NCBI GenBank assembly: GCA_035772405.1
Contig: JAYKKM010000046.1
Location: 568,501-632,500 of the forward strand
Length of the DNA: 64,000 nucleotides
Source: Chrysogorgia sp. JL179-B06
Taxonomy: Eukaryota; Cnidaria; Anthozoa; Scleralcyonacea; Chrysogorgiidae
Direction: 5' to 3'
This document shows, in pieces, positions 11,493 through 21,922 of the stretch; the stretch's first letter is position 1; each line of letters opens with the position of its first letter. The notes under the pieces were generated by a model. That model made no database searches. It was not told where the DNA came from and worked only from the letters and a program-made list of their open reading frames with translations. The translations under genes and the position numbers were made by a program.

Positions 11493-12281
11493 TAATTGAC
11501 GAGAGATCATTAGAAGCTCCGAGTTTGCAAGCAAATCAAACTATGACGCTCGCGAAATAGGTTTAGTGTTTGGTCATTATAGTTTCTTTGTTAACATTAA
11601 ATGCATAAAATCTTGAACCTAATTTGACGTCTCATATTAGGCTTCTCTCACTGGATAATTAGAGCCAACGGCGGCCATTACTAAGGGAAGTCGCAGTAAA
11701 TAGTAGTGTACGTAGGCCATGAATCGTTTTACCCAGTAATTTGAAAAATGTCTTCTGGTCCTCTTTATAGTAAAATTATTTTATTTTGCCGATTGTAAGA
11801 GCACATAATCCAACAAAAAACCTCATAGGATGCTCAGTTGGTCCCTTAGTAATGGCGGACTTCCGGCTTCATTTTCTGAACAATAGTTGCTCGATCCACT
11901 TTTCCAACATAACATCAAAAGACAGAAATAAACCAATAATTTCAAATTTATATTACCAAAGTCAAGCCGAGTGAAAATGGTACACTTTTTATAGAAACAA
12001 ATTGCAGAATTAACACAAAACGACAGAAGAAGACCTCAGAAAAACAGGTTAACGAATGATTTCTTTAGGCTTTACCGTTTTCCCCCATTTTCGGACAACT
12101 GATGTCACTAGCAGGTCACAGAACATTACTAAATCCTTTTTAAGTACTCGGTTACTTGATGTTTGTCGGTTTCACATCGTTCGAGGACTACCGAACCAAA
12201 CAAAATATCGTGAAAAGGACTGGAACTGACATACAAGACCGTGTAGGGGATTGAGACTGACGTACAAAATCGGTCTACATG
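11493..12281. other. No gene; contains a spaced 18-bp inverted repeat
   Basis: GGCCATTACTAAGGGA at 11673-11688 recurs inverted near 11843-11860, so a small MITE may be present. Otherwise there is no coding signal. Confidence 0.4.
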
Positions 12282-12690
12282 TCCGACATAATAATAATAA
12301 TAATAATAATAATAAAACTTTATTTCAGTGTCAATGGTATTTAGCTTTTGTCAAACTAATTGGGGACACTATTTAGGGTATTTGGTAGCTAATATTAAGT
12401 AGTTATAGGATGAATATACAATATTATAAATTGATAAGTATAGATACTATAACTATGCATTAGTATAAATGATATGTGGATAAAATAAAATAGATGAAAT
12501 ATATATAAAATTACTAAAACACTATGTGGAGCATAGTCCGCAGTTCTTGCATCCGTCTTCTATTAGACTAGCTATATCTCTAGTTCTTATATGGTATTTA
12601 AATGAACTGAGGCTAGATTTGTCCTTTTCTGTATTTCCCAGTTTTGACCATAAGTAGGGTTCCGTATAGCTTATTGAATGTTGGAAATTA
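12282..12690 (-). pseudogene. LINE 3' end, minus strand, with (TTA)n tail
   Basis: Read from 12690 down, one frame gives EPYLWSKLGNTEKDKSSLSS and then GCKNCGLCST before a stop. That is a LINE ORF2 C-terminus with a Cys-rich ending. The 3' untranslated part follows and finishes CTGAAATAAAGTTTTATTATT at 12320-12285. A similar tail lies at 52990-53110. Confidence 0.7.
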
Positions 12691-12869
12691 AGGAAGCTTG
12701 TTGCGTAAACAACTTATGAGATTTTTACGTGTATACATGTATATATCTCTTTGAGGAAAAGGTGAATTGCAGAAATCGTCAAACAGCGAGGGTATACATC
12801 CCTCAGATGTTGGTGGACAATGTTATCACCCCCGCATGTTCTTTACGCTCGAAATAATTAGATTTGTAG
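12691..12869. other. No gene recognised
   Basis: Short AT-rich gap between a LINE end and a dispersed repeat. Confidence 0.35.
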
Positions 12870-13228
12870 AATGGTTTTAGCGTACGATACTTCCAACATG
12901 GTTCGATCGGTAAACGTTTGTATGATTGCACTTTTTGAGTTCTTGTAAATACTCCGTAGCCAGTGAGAAGGAGAAACTTAACTTTTGTGAGAATTAAATT
13001 AGCTAAAGCAAAACGGTTTCAAACGGGCCTTCGATAGTTCGATAATTCTTGTAATTATTTATTCTACTTTATAGAAATATATCTTTAAAATGACGAGATA
13101 CCGTACGGCGTACACTGTTAAAAAATGGGATTTCAGAACTTTATATTTCGCTCAAAAGTGCCCTCGAAATGCAGGAAAACCTGCACCCCCTAGAAATGTG
13201 TCGTCAGTTAGGACTGAGCTGCCACTGA
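12870..13228 (+). repeat. Dispersed repeat A, copy 1 (truncated)
   Basis: Nearly identical to 40049-40483 from ATGGTTTTAGCGTACGATAC onward. It lacks internal pieces, including the last approximately 50 bp before CCACTG. The better copy ends in CCGCCACTG, the terminus of the AGTGGCGGATCC family, so this is probably a deleted member of that group. Confidence 0.8.
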
Positions 13229-13276
13229 TTTAAGTACGTGCCTTGCTGTAGAGGCCTGGTAACCAAAGCTTCAAAG

Positions 13277-13317
13277 ATGGCGGAATTTAATACAAGCTGG
13301 TTGCAGTGGAAAATATG
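13277..13317 (+). CDS. Possible first coding exon of an unknown gene
   Basis: AAAGATGGCGG gives a strong start context. The short frame MAEFNTSWLQWKIW ends at ATATG followed by GTACGT, a good splice donor in phase 2. This is the classic look of a short 5' coding exon. A candidate acceptor CCCTAG near 13599 keeps a frame open to about 13730, but I cannot confirm the join, and the peptide is not one that I recognise. It could equally be a chance match. Confidence 0.25.
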
Positions 13318-13329
13318 GTACGTTAAAGC

Positions 13330-14778
13330 ACTGTTATGTACTTTATATGTTAATGTACTTTTTGTTAATTAATTCAATTATTTATTTTTTTGATATCGGA
13401 AGTCTTGCAGATAATAGTAGGTTTCAATAGACGTCATTTCCTGTATCGTTATGAATGTTTATAATCATGCATATAAATATGCACATGTAGTGATGTACGC
13501 ATATTTTGTGTAGCCTGTACACAAAGTTTGTCAGCCGATGTCTATCAGAAACTTTAGTCTGCACTTTCGGAGATAGGTTGAGGCTCTCCTGGCCCTAGCG
13601 TACCACTCACAACAAATTTATGCCATTCAATTGCAAAACGAAGATGTCAGATGATCATGAAATATGGTTCTTTGCAAATTAGGCTTACTACTTCAGCATT
13701 GCAGCTGCTTCATGGCTTACACTAGGCACTTGGAGTTTCAAATTTCAATGGTTCCAAAAGTTAATATGTAACTCAAGTAGGCTTGAACGAAGCATAATAT
13801 TCATTATGATAATAAATCATTAAGCATAATTATGATAATACTAGGAGATAAGTGATAGTTTTGATGTTGACTTGACAGGTGGCCTGTAGAATTATGATGA
13901 TAAAATGCTGCTTAATAATGCTCTAATAATGAATCTAAAGCAAACACCAAAGAGTTTGAAGCAAACACCAAGGATTTTGAGGGAAAAAATACATGTACAT
14001 GTACCTTTAATACCTGTGTCTTGATGAAAATAATTGAGACAAAAAATAAATGTTGCTTAACTTGTAATGACTTTCGTCATTCTACTGCAAACATATGGAA
14101 ATTGAGTCGCACCTTAACTTCACAGCCTGCAGCAGCTGGGCTGCTTCTTAGCAAAACAGCACTAGGAGAACATCTCTAAGAAGCTGGCAGTACAGCTATT
14201 CTAATTAAGTTCCAGAGACAAAATATCCTAGAATTTCGTTCATGGATCAGACATTTCTATTACAATATGACAGATGGGATGTCCTTGGGTTAGTACAATG
14301 GTGTATAGATGCAGTTTCATGAGCAAATACTGCGGCTAAGCGTTGTATGTAAACAGAGAAAATAAAACAAAATAAGCAAAATGTAATTATTAACAGTTTT
14401 TAGGGTGCTTTCATCAATTGTCGTAACAACATGTACTGCATGCGACATCTGAATGTAAGATATGTTTGAAATTCCTTCGTAAAAACGGTTAGACAAAACT
14501 AGTTACTGCTAGATCTCAACAGCCAGACACTTGCAATGCCAGACAATGTCCAATGTCCAATTCTGCTATTTTGAGCCCCGCTGGTAGAGTAGGCACATGT
14601 AGTATACAGTGATGTTTCTTAAACCACAAATCTGGATTTGGATCAATGGATTTACAAGCTAATGATCAAATCATATTTGGATTCACCAGATCACAAATCC
14701 AGAATCAAATTCAGCCAAAAAAAATACAAAATTATGTGTTGGAGTAATAAACAGGATGTGCACTTGTAAATCCCAAAT
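13330..14778. other. No repeat or confirmed gene
   Basis: AT-rich. Apart from the possible exon continuation at 13599-13730 and an acceptor-like site near 14124, I see nothing that can be assigned. Confidence 0.35.
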
Positions 14779-15171
14779 ATGATATTACTGATACAGATAT
14801 TTCTATATGAAGTGAATAGTTGAATGCCAAAATGTTTAATTATTTGAGCTTTGCGTTGAAGTTCTATAAAGGTTTTTTGTCAAAAATGATAATGATGGGA
14901 CCTCCAATCAGTCGTCATTTCAGAAACAATATTCTGCTAGTACTAGAGAATTTGACCTAAATCCAACGTTGATGATATACATGAATGCTATGCTGGAGAT
15001 GTTATCAATCCTCAACCAGTCTATCACACGGAAAGCAGAACAGAAAGCCAACTGTCAAAATCATTAGCATTTTGGAAGAACAATCCTTTATATAGAACAT
15101 CAACACAAAGCTATAAATCATAAAATATTTTGGCATTCAATTATTCACTTCAGGTATCAGTAATATTATAC
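14779..15171. mobile_element. Foldback/MITE element with long inverted arms
   Basis: The left arm (ATGATATTACTGATACAG, then GAAGTGAATAGTTGAATGCC) recurs inverted at the right edge (GGCATTCAATTATTCACTTC, then GTATCAGTAATATTATA). The arms are about 130 bp and imperfect. Pieces of the same family lie at 37650-37745 and 38918-39107. Confidence 0.75.
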
Positions 15172-15244
15172 ATGGGTCATAGACACCTTAAATACCTGAC
15201 TGTTTACCTATAGTATTTACTGACAGGTATACCTGTAGTATTAA

Positions 15245-15350
15245 CTGTACTCAGACTGTCCGGGACTCAGAATCATTTTTCTGAGGATACGAGCTTGACG
15301 ATCGTCCATGTATCGTCTGTCTGCTCCAAGCTCTCCCACATTCAATACAT
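15245..15350 (+). repeat. SINE-2 body fragment
   Basis: Contains GACGATCGTCCATGTATCGT and then CTGTCTGCTCCAAGCTCTCC. These words recur at 30200, 35535, 36488 and 49266, in two cases next to tRNA-like heads. Only the body is present here. Confidence 0.65.
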
Positions 15351-15832
15351 CAATGTGTTTTTTGACACATAACTGTAGTATACTATAGTATTAACTGTAG
15401 TATACTATAGTATTAATTGTAAATTAGCAATAGACCTCTTCAACTTACAATATTGGTGGAGTACAAATGTTTATAAACTATAGCATTTTCATTGAGTATT
15501 CGCTCTCACCATTCCAGATGTTTCGTTTTGCATATGACAGCAGAATATATGCAATGGGTCTATACCAATTCTGATCTATAACCAACCTGCAGCAATATAC
15601 CTATAGCATATTGGAGTAATGTGCTACTTAGCAGCTCTCAAATAGGGAACTGGTCCCGGTTTGGTCTTAAAATGTATGTATTCCAACACTCGAAATTTTC
15701 CTTCACCATAAATCCTTTCAACATGTGGTTTGATCGAGTGAAATGCCAAATATTACCTTAATATACCCAGAATCTTATCCCGGCATTACCACCACCATAT
15801 ATACAGAACTCGTGACTAGGCTCTCGGCAACG

Positions 15833-15904
15833 GCTTCCGTAGCTCAGTGGTCAGAGCACTGCACTAGCATCGCAGAGTCGCGGGTTCAATTCCCAGCCGG
15901 AAGG
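15833..15904 (+). tRNA. tRNA-Ala(AGC)-like segment, R1 array unit 1
   Basis: A box TAGCTCAGTGG, B box GGTTCAATTCC, anticodon loop CTAGCAT. The acceptor pairs except the first base; the T stem is short. Likely Pol III competent, unlikely to be a working tRNA. Confidence 0.5.
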
Positions 15905-16107
15905 CCTTAAAGTTGCATTTTTCGCAACTGGTCCCGGTTTGGTCTTAAAATGTATGTATTCCAAAACTCGAAATTTTCCTTCACCATCCTTTCAACATGT
16001 AGTTTGATCGAGTGAAATGCCAAATATTACCTATAATATACCCAGAATCTTATCCCGGCATTACCACCACCATATATACAGAACTCGTGACTAGGCTCTC
16101 GGCAACG

Positions 16108-16179
16108 GCTTCCGTAGCTCAGTGGTCAGAGCACTGCACTAGCATCGCAGAGTCGCGGGTTCAATTCCCAGCCGGAAGG
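16108..16179 (+). tRNA. tRNA-Ala(AGC)-like segment, R1 array unit 2
   Basis: Identical over the tRNA-like core to unit 1. Confidence 0.5.
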
Positions 16180-16385
16180 CCTTAAAGTTGCATTTTTCGC
16201 AACTGGTCCCGGTTTGGTCTTAAAATGTATGTATTCCAACACTCGAAATTTTCCTTCACCATAAATCCTTTCAACATGTGGTTTGATCGAGTGAAATGCC
16301 AAATATTACCTTAATATACCCAGAATCTTATCCCGGCATTACCACCACCATATATACAGAACTCGTGACTAGGCTCTCGGCAACG

Positions 16386-16457
16386 GCTTCTGTAGCTCAG
16401 TGGTCAGAGCACTGCACTAGCATCGCAGAGTCGCGGGTTCAATTCCCAGCCGGAAGG
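16386..16457 (+). tRNA. tRNA-Ala(AGC)-like segment, R1 array unit 3
   Basis: As units 1 and 2, but the acceptor strand reads GCTTCTG, with one C-to-T change that leaves a mispair opposite the 3' strand. Confidence 0.45.
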
Positions 16458-16590
16458 CCTTAAAGTTGCATTTTTCGCAACTGGTCCCGGTTTGGTCTTA
16501 AAATGTATGTTTTCCAACACTCGAAATTTTCCTTCACCATAAATCCTTTCAACATGTGGTTTGATCGAGTGAAATGCCAAATATTACCTA

Positions 16591-16605
16591 TATATATATA
16601 TATGC

Positions 16606-16675
<70 letters not shown>
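16591..16675. repeat. (TA)n tract joining two opposed R1 copies
   Basis: TA repeats, interrupted once by GCCAAA near 16605, lie between the AATATTACC end of a plus-strand R1 and the GGTAATATT end of a minus-strand R1. The same arrangement is seen at the right side of the tract at 783-996. Confidence 0.9.
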
Positions 16676-16679
<4 letters not shown>

Positions 16680-17055
16680 TAATATTTGGCATTTCACTCG
16701 ATCAAACTACATGTTGAAAGGATTTATGGTGAAAGAAAATTTCGAGTGTTAGAATACATACATTTTAAGACCGGGACCAGTTGCGAAAAATGCAACTTCA
16801 AGGCCTCCGGCTGGAATTGAACCTGCGACCCTGCGATGCTAGTGCAGTGCTCTGACCACTGAGCTACGGAAGCCGTTGCCGAGAGCCTAGTCACGAGTTC
16901 TGTATATATGGTGGTGGTAATGCCGGGATAAGATTCTGGGTATATTATAGATAATATTTGGCATTTCACTCGATCAAACTACATGTTGAAAGGATTTATG
17001 TTGAAAGGATTTATGGTGAAGGAAAATGTTGAGTGTTAGAATATATATATATATA
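16676..17055 (-). repeat. R1 copy, inverted, followed by a partial second copy
   Basis: A full minus-strand R1 unit at 16676-16935, with the tRNA-like segment at 16804-16873, is followed by another R1 end at 16945-17040. There the word TGTTGAAAGGATTTATG is duplicated, and a short TA run closes the piece. Confidence 0.85.
16804..16873 (-). tRNA. tRNA-Ala(AGC)-like segment, inverted R1
   Basis: Same A box and anticodon loop as the array units. One T is missing from the 3' acceptor strand. Confidence 0.45.
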
Positions 17056-17930
17056 GCAATACAAGAAATACAAATCAATACTACTAGCCAGATATGTTGC
17101 TGTATCCTGATTCATTACCTCAAGAATTACTGTACGGCTGCAATAGTTTTCTTCATTATTTTACAATGACTGAATATGCTAATGTTGAGATACATGTATT
17201 GTATGTACGGCAAAAACAAACTGATTATTGCAAGAAGCTTATAAATGTTGTGCATTTCCGCTGCAATTACAACTTCGAGTGAAAACGCTACAGCGGCCAC
17301 CATACGATAATCCACCCATCCGAGAGAGCCCCGTTCACTAGAAATTGAATATGGGCGAACCTTTGTCTTTTGGTATACAGAATTAAACAGACAAATTATT
17401 TGACAGTCGATACTCACCTTAAAGCCGATGCGAATGGTCGAAAGAAAACAAACGTCTTGTTTTAATTCAAATTCGCACGGATATACGACGAAACAAATGT
17501 AGTGCCGTTACATTCACTCATTTATTTCACATTAGGCATAGTTTACGTACGTTTAACGTCAATACCAGAAGTAGTCAAATGCAGGAGCATGCCGAGGGCA
17601 AGGAAGGAACAGGCAAGCTGTCTCTAAATTGCAGCTGGTCATTTAAATGAATTACTTGTCGACTGATTGAACTTTCGAGCGTAGAAAAGTCTCTCGTTTA
17701 TACCGGGCTGTATTCCCTCCCAAACGATGCCGTTAAACGTACCTTGCTATTCGGCGAAGCCTTTTTGAAAACCCTGAAACGGAAGACGGGCAAAGCTCAT
17801 AAACACTTTTGGTGGGCCAATAAGTCTGAAATAAACATCATTCATCAAGCATGGATTAAAGATTAACTGTCTCCAGTGGCAGTGCCATCGACAGAAATTA
17901 CAAATAGGAATACGTTGTATAGCGACGAAG
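17056..17930. other. No gene recognised
   Basis: Mixed sequence without a recognised protein. Short open frames on both strands near 17094-17417 are unlike any family I know. Confidence 0.35.
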
Positions 17931-17931
17931 A

Positions 17932-18341
17932 TTATGACTGAGTATGTGCATCGACTAAGGACTTTAATAATGATAAAAGCAAGGTTTGGACAGCGATACC
18001 AACATAAACAGGCAACTGGCCTTGTTTCGCATACTGTGCATGCCTACCTTGTCCCTCCACTCTTGGCTTTGCTTGTCGATTCTGGTCCATTTGGCGAGTT
18101 ATCTGTAACACTGCTAGATTCCATGCTAATACACAACACGAAATGTGCCTCACTTAACAATATCTCGCTTGATCAAACGCTGAAAAATACGGCAAATGTA
18201 ACAAAATTGCTACAGAATATTATTCCCACACAGCCCGTTTCCGTTCGTCAGACGTCCATAAGAGCTTTCCAAAAAACACCTTTAAGGTCTACAAAGAGTT
18301 CTGACGATGTTACTCTTGCACACTGGCAGAAACGTATGTAA
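17932..18341 (+). CDS. Hypothetical open frame, 135 codons
   Basis: An uninterrupted frame that ends at AAACGTATGTAAATT, where a donor-like GTAAAT overlaps the stop. It also stays open some way upstream of the first ATG. The translation (for example NTANVTKLLQNIIPTQPVSV) is mixed, not low-complexity, and not transposon-like to my eye. It could be a host exon or chance. No domain or signal peptide is recognised. Confidence 0.3.
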
Positions 18342-18769
18342 ATTGAACAAAAGGGAACGCCACCAGCTTGCTTGTTCGATAACTTGTTCGAAAATTAATT
18401 CGAAATAATGCGTTCTCAGTTCCGAACCCTTGGCCTAACCTGCGATCAGGCGTGATTTAATTTTAATTTGGTAATGTATTCAGACCACCAGAAAAGCATG
18501 CGCAACAAATTAATTTGCCATTTTACACGCCCATTGATATTGCATGTGGCGGATAATCCCGGGTGGAGATATTGATCTCGATATAAAAAATATTGCGACA
18601 GTGTAGAAATACAAATTGAATATTCCAAATGGTTGGTTGCATGTATACTCTACGGTAAAATTACCTTGCCCGCGGTATTTCAGTACAGACCGAGCGACGA
18701 AGGAGCGAGGTCTGTAAACAAGCGCTGGATAATTTTGCAGTAAAGACCGACCAAACGAGGTTAATAAGG
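18342..18769. other. No gene recognised
   Basis: Contains GACCGAGCGACGAAGGAGCGAGG near 18692-18714 (positions only), a locally repetitive GC-richer patch. Confidence 0.35.
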
Positions 18770-18950
18770 TTTTTATTATATGGCTCTTTTAAATTTCCTC
18801 GATTTTTTTTCGATTTTTTAAAACTTTTCAATTACTTTATAATGACCGATCTTTACCGGATTATAAAGACCGCTCAGGAACCGATCAGATGCAGAAAAAC
18901 TGCGTTAAGACCGCTCACGAGTCAAGCCATATAATAAATGTATTTAATTT
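18770..18950. mobile_element. Small MITE with TTATTATATGGCT terminal repeats
   Basis: TTATTATATGGCTC at the left recurs inverted as AGCCATATAATAAA at the right, with the inner words CCGATC and GACCGCTC repeated. About 180 bp, non-coding. Confidence 0.55.
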
Positions 18951-19399
18951 GATTTTAAAAGTGTTGTAAGTATTGTGTGCTGCGTTCGCAATCATCCAAG
19001 AGATTTCGGGTAAATTCGGGACGTAATATTGCCGTATTAAATATTCATGGCAAATTTATATTTTGAATTTTTTTAATATTAAAGTAATATATTTTAACAT
19101 TAACATAATATATTAGAGTTGTTTTGCCCGGTTTAAAATTATACTAATGGCTATATATAACATACGATAGATGAAGTACTCCCCCTATTTTGGTGAGGAA
19201 ACCGCGCTTAGAACACTACTCCTGCGCCGCCCCGCCCTAGAATTGATAACCATGCCGTTTACAAAAACATCATGGATAGCGAAGTCTGTATATAAGTACT
19301 AAAGATCATTATTAGTTTTGATCCCCTGATCATTATTAGTTTTGAGAGCGAGGATAATCTCGCCGCGGCAGGGATCCATTTCTCACGAAAAGTTTGTAT
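18951..19399. other. No gene recognised
   Basis: AT-rich sequence followed by a short TA tract next to the following R1 copy. Confidence 0.4.
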
Positions 19400-19660
19400 A
19401 TATATATATATATATATTGAAAGGATTTATGGTGAAGGCAAATTTCGAGTGTTGGAATACATACATTTTAAGACCAAACCGGGACCAGTTGCGAAAAATG
19501 CAACTTCAAGGCCTTCCGGCTGGAATTGAACCCGCGACCCTGCGATGCTAGTGCAGTGCTCTGACCACTGAGCTACGGAAGCCGTTTCTGAGAGCCTAGT
19601 CACGAGTTCTGTATATATGGTGGTGGTAATGCCGGAATAAGATTCTGGGTATATTCTGGG
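19400..19660 (-). repeat. R1 copy, minus strand, next to a short TA tract
   Basis: Has the R1 order in reverse, with the tRNA-like segment at 19512-19582. The first R1 words are lost and replaced by (TA)n at 19397-19418. Confidence 0.85.
19512..19582 (-). tRNA. tRNA-Ala(AGC)-like segment in R1
   Basis: Intact A and B boxes, AGC anticodon loop and D stem, as in the 15.8-16.5 kb array. Confidence 0.5.
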
Positions 19661-19664
19661 TATA

Positions 19665-19784
19665 CCTACTAGGCGGAATCTTCCGCGCTCAGCGGAATTT
19701 TTCTTTGTCTTTTCTCATTAGTTCTGCCCGTTGGCTCACAAAACAGAGAAAATTCCGTTCCGCGCGGAAAATTCCGTCTAGTGG
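19665..19784. repeat. Hairpin element with CCACTAGACGGAAT-type ends
   Basis: The left CCTACTAGGCGGAAT pairs with the right ATTCCGTCTAGTGG, and CTTCCGCGCT with GCGCGGAA inside. A 120-bp MITE-like hairpin. Confidence 0.6.
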
Positions 19785-19908
19785 AAAACCGGCCTTAAGA
19801 TGTCAGAAGCAAGAGCGGAGAACGTCTCCGAGGGTGCTCTTGGCGACTGTATAGGTGTATTTTCTGCTGGTTGTATGCCGAGCAGATACGCATTAGGCAT
19901 TGTGCTGC

Positions 19909-20030
19909 AGCACAATCAGCTGTCCTCAAGGGTATACCTATTGTTAGCAACTCTATAAATTTGCAGTAAGGAAACGCCTCATTCTCTCACTGGAAGTTCT
20001 ACACGGTTGTTACTTGGTCGGGACGGGTAT
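19909..20030. repeat. Direct repeat, left copy (TRIM-like)
   Basis: Shares GCACAATCAGCTGTCCTCAA, GGAAACGCCTCATTCTCTCA and GGTTGTTACTTGGTCG with 20462-20625. The pair, about 560 bp apart, could be the terminal repeats of a small non-coding retroelement, but no primer-binding site or target duplication was found. Simple duplication is equally possible. Confidence 0.5.
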
Positions 20031-20461
20031 ATCCCCGACGATAAGAAGACGAACAAGAATCCGCATTAGAAAACTGGTGAAACAAATCAACAGCACGTTT
20101 GCATATAGCAAATTGTTCGAAATACACTGTAGCAGACAGAAATAAGGTTTGCTCGCAAGTGATCATGGAATACGACGTACGGTATCCGAGTCAGATGAAG
20201 AAAAGCGTCTCAAGATACATAAGGACGCTGCAAGTAGGAATTGGAGAAATTCTAAGCCACGGTAATATGAGTTCTCATTATCGTATCCGATTTTTCGAGC
20301 TAATTCTCGTTTTCTTTGTGAATTCTCATGTTCTTTGTGAATTCTCATGTATGGTTGGTGACCTGCTAGTGCATCATCGATAAGTCTGTTGTTACTGATG
20401 TTTAAGATGAAAATATTTTACGTTCGTTTGAGCGCAGCGTGATTATAACGTAATGTATTGT

Positions 20462-20625
20462 GTGCTGGTGCTGTAGCACAATCAGCTGTCCTCAAGGGTA
20501 TACCTATTGTAGAAATTTGCAGCCTTGTAGAAATTTGCAGTATTGTAGAAATTTGCAGTAAGGAAACGCCTCATTCTCTCACTCGCAGTCCTACATGGTT
20601 GTTACTTGGTCGAGACGAGTATATA
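20462..20625. repeat. Direct repeat, right copy, with internal triplication
   Basis: Matches 19909-20030 but has TTGTAGAAATTTGCAG three times in tandem (about 20500-20560), where the left copy has a single diverged version. Confidence 0.55.
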
Positions 20626-20630
20626 TGATC

Positions 20631-20989
20631 CCACCCTCCCTCCCCGCGCAGATGATTCGAAACTTGCTTCAGTGTAATTTAGAGAAACATGCACATAAAA
20701 ACGAACCTCTTGGGACTTCCAACAATAGTGTTAATTCATTCAATGCGAGACCCGTCTGCAGTTGACGAAAATTTGCATGTGATTAGTGTTTTCGTTGCTG
20801 AAGAATAGAATTCTACAACAGGCAACACTTTGTGATTTGTCGAGAAAGGTTTTCTCAGGAGGCCTCAAGTAGCTTCGGTTTTTACTAAAAACTGTCTGCT
20901 ACAGCGAGGAAAGTATGATTAGTCAAGTTTGTCACGGCAACGTTATAAAGTTATGATCATGTATTACCCCGTTTACACTAGCAGTTTAG
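20631..20989. other. No gene recognised
   Basis: No coding signal or repeat boundary. Confidence 0.35.
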
Positions 20990-21237
20990 CCCAGGCCGAT
21001 TTGTGTTAACACGCAATTTTCAAAGCAATCATGGGGGGTTAAAGGGGGGTCTAAGCCCTAAATTGGGGAAATTGACAAGTCAAGCTCCAGTGTTTTTTTA
21101 TGATCAAAAAGCCTACTAAAACGTTGCATATAATACAAATTGCTCAACGGTCATATAATATTGCGTTTATCACTTCGACTTCTTCGTCTTGACATGGTAA
21201 AAAACAGAAAACACTAGCTTGTTTGCGGATCCGCCAC
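20990..21237 (-). mobile_element. Element end of the AGTGGCGGATCC family
   Basis: The right edge, read on the minus strand, begins CAGTGGCGGATCCGC. The next 70 bp match the left end of the element at 9789. The inner part (CAAGTCAAGCTCCAGTG) matches, inverted, the downstream flank of the nuclease-like gene at 23900-24050. This suggests a deletion derivative of the element that carries that gene. Confidence 0.65.
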
Positions 21238-21242
21238 TGTCA

Positions 21243-21500
21243 TGTTATATCACTCAATTAAACTGCATGTTCGCAAGATTTATGGTGAAGGAAAATTTCG
21301 AGTGTTTGAATATATACATTTTAAGACCAAACCGGAACCAGTTGCGAAAAATGCAACTTCAAGGCCTTCTGGCTGGAATTGAACCCGCAACCCTGTGATG
21401 CAGCTAGTGCAATGCTACGGAAGCCGTTTCCGAGAGTCTAGTCACGAGTTCTTATAGTGGTAATGCCGGGACAAGATTCTGGGTATATTACAAGTAATAT
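21243..21500 (-). repeat. R1 copy, degenerate, minus strand
   Basis: R1 order is kept, but the tRNA-like segment (21365-21424) has lost most of the D arm and the CCACCACC leader is shortened. An older copy. Confidence 0.75.
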
Positions 21501-21695
21501 TTGGCATTTCACTCGATGAAACTACATGTTCTAAGGATTTATGGTGAAGGAAAATTTCGAGTGTTGGAATATATACATTTTAAGACCAAACCGGGACCAG
21601 TTGCGAAAAATGCAACTTCAATTTCCTTCACCATAAATCCTGCGAACATGTAGTTGAATGGAGTGAAATGCCAAATATTACCTGTAATAACTGTC
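21500..21695. repeat. Two opposed R1 end fragments forming a small hairpin
   Basis: A minus-strand R1 end (21497-21620) is directly followed by an inverted end (21621-21687), without the tRNA part. Confidence 0.7.
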
Positions 21696-21922
21696 ATGTT
21701 AGGTCAACATAATAATTTAAGTAAGTCTAAGTTATTAATTAAGGGCTAAAACTTACTTTCCATTTGTTTATTTTTTATTCCTTGCTTATTTGTTGATTAA
21801 ATTTAAGAAAAAGGGACTTCAATTTCATGGGGGGCCAAAAATTGATTTGGGGGGGGGGGGGGCGCAAGTGGGGACTGGGGGGCATTTACCCCCAGCTTAT
21901 ATGCTAAAAAGGGCCCTGATTG
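21696..21922. other. Low-complexity flank with a poly-G run
   Basis: Contains a 15-base G run at 21849-21863 and GC-rich words close to the next element. Confidence 0.4.

Larger units (their letters stand above)
15645..16590 (+). repeat. R1 tandem array, three units plus a partial fourth
   Basis: The R1 unit repeats head to tail with spacings of 275 and 278 bp between equivalent tRNA positions. Each unit runs from the post-tRNA TGGTCCCGGTTTGGTC segment through the AATATTACC end to the next CCACCACC leader and tRNA-like segment. The last partial unit ends directly in (TA)n at 16591. Units differ by few bases, so the array is young or homogenised. Confidence 0.9.

Noticed and set aside
15833..16457. 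Cluster of functional tRNA-Ala genes
   Set aside because: The A and B boxes are good, but the first acceptor pair, the T stem and the spacing are wrong in every copy, and each copy is embedded in the same repeat.
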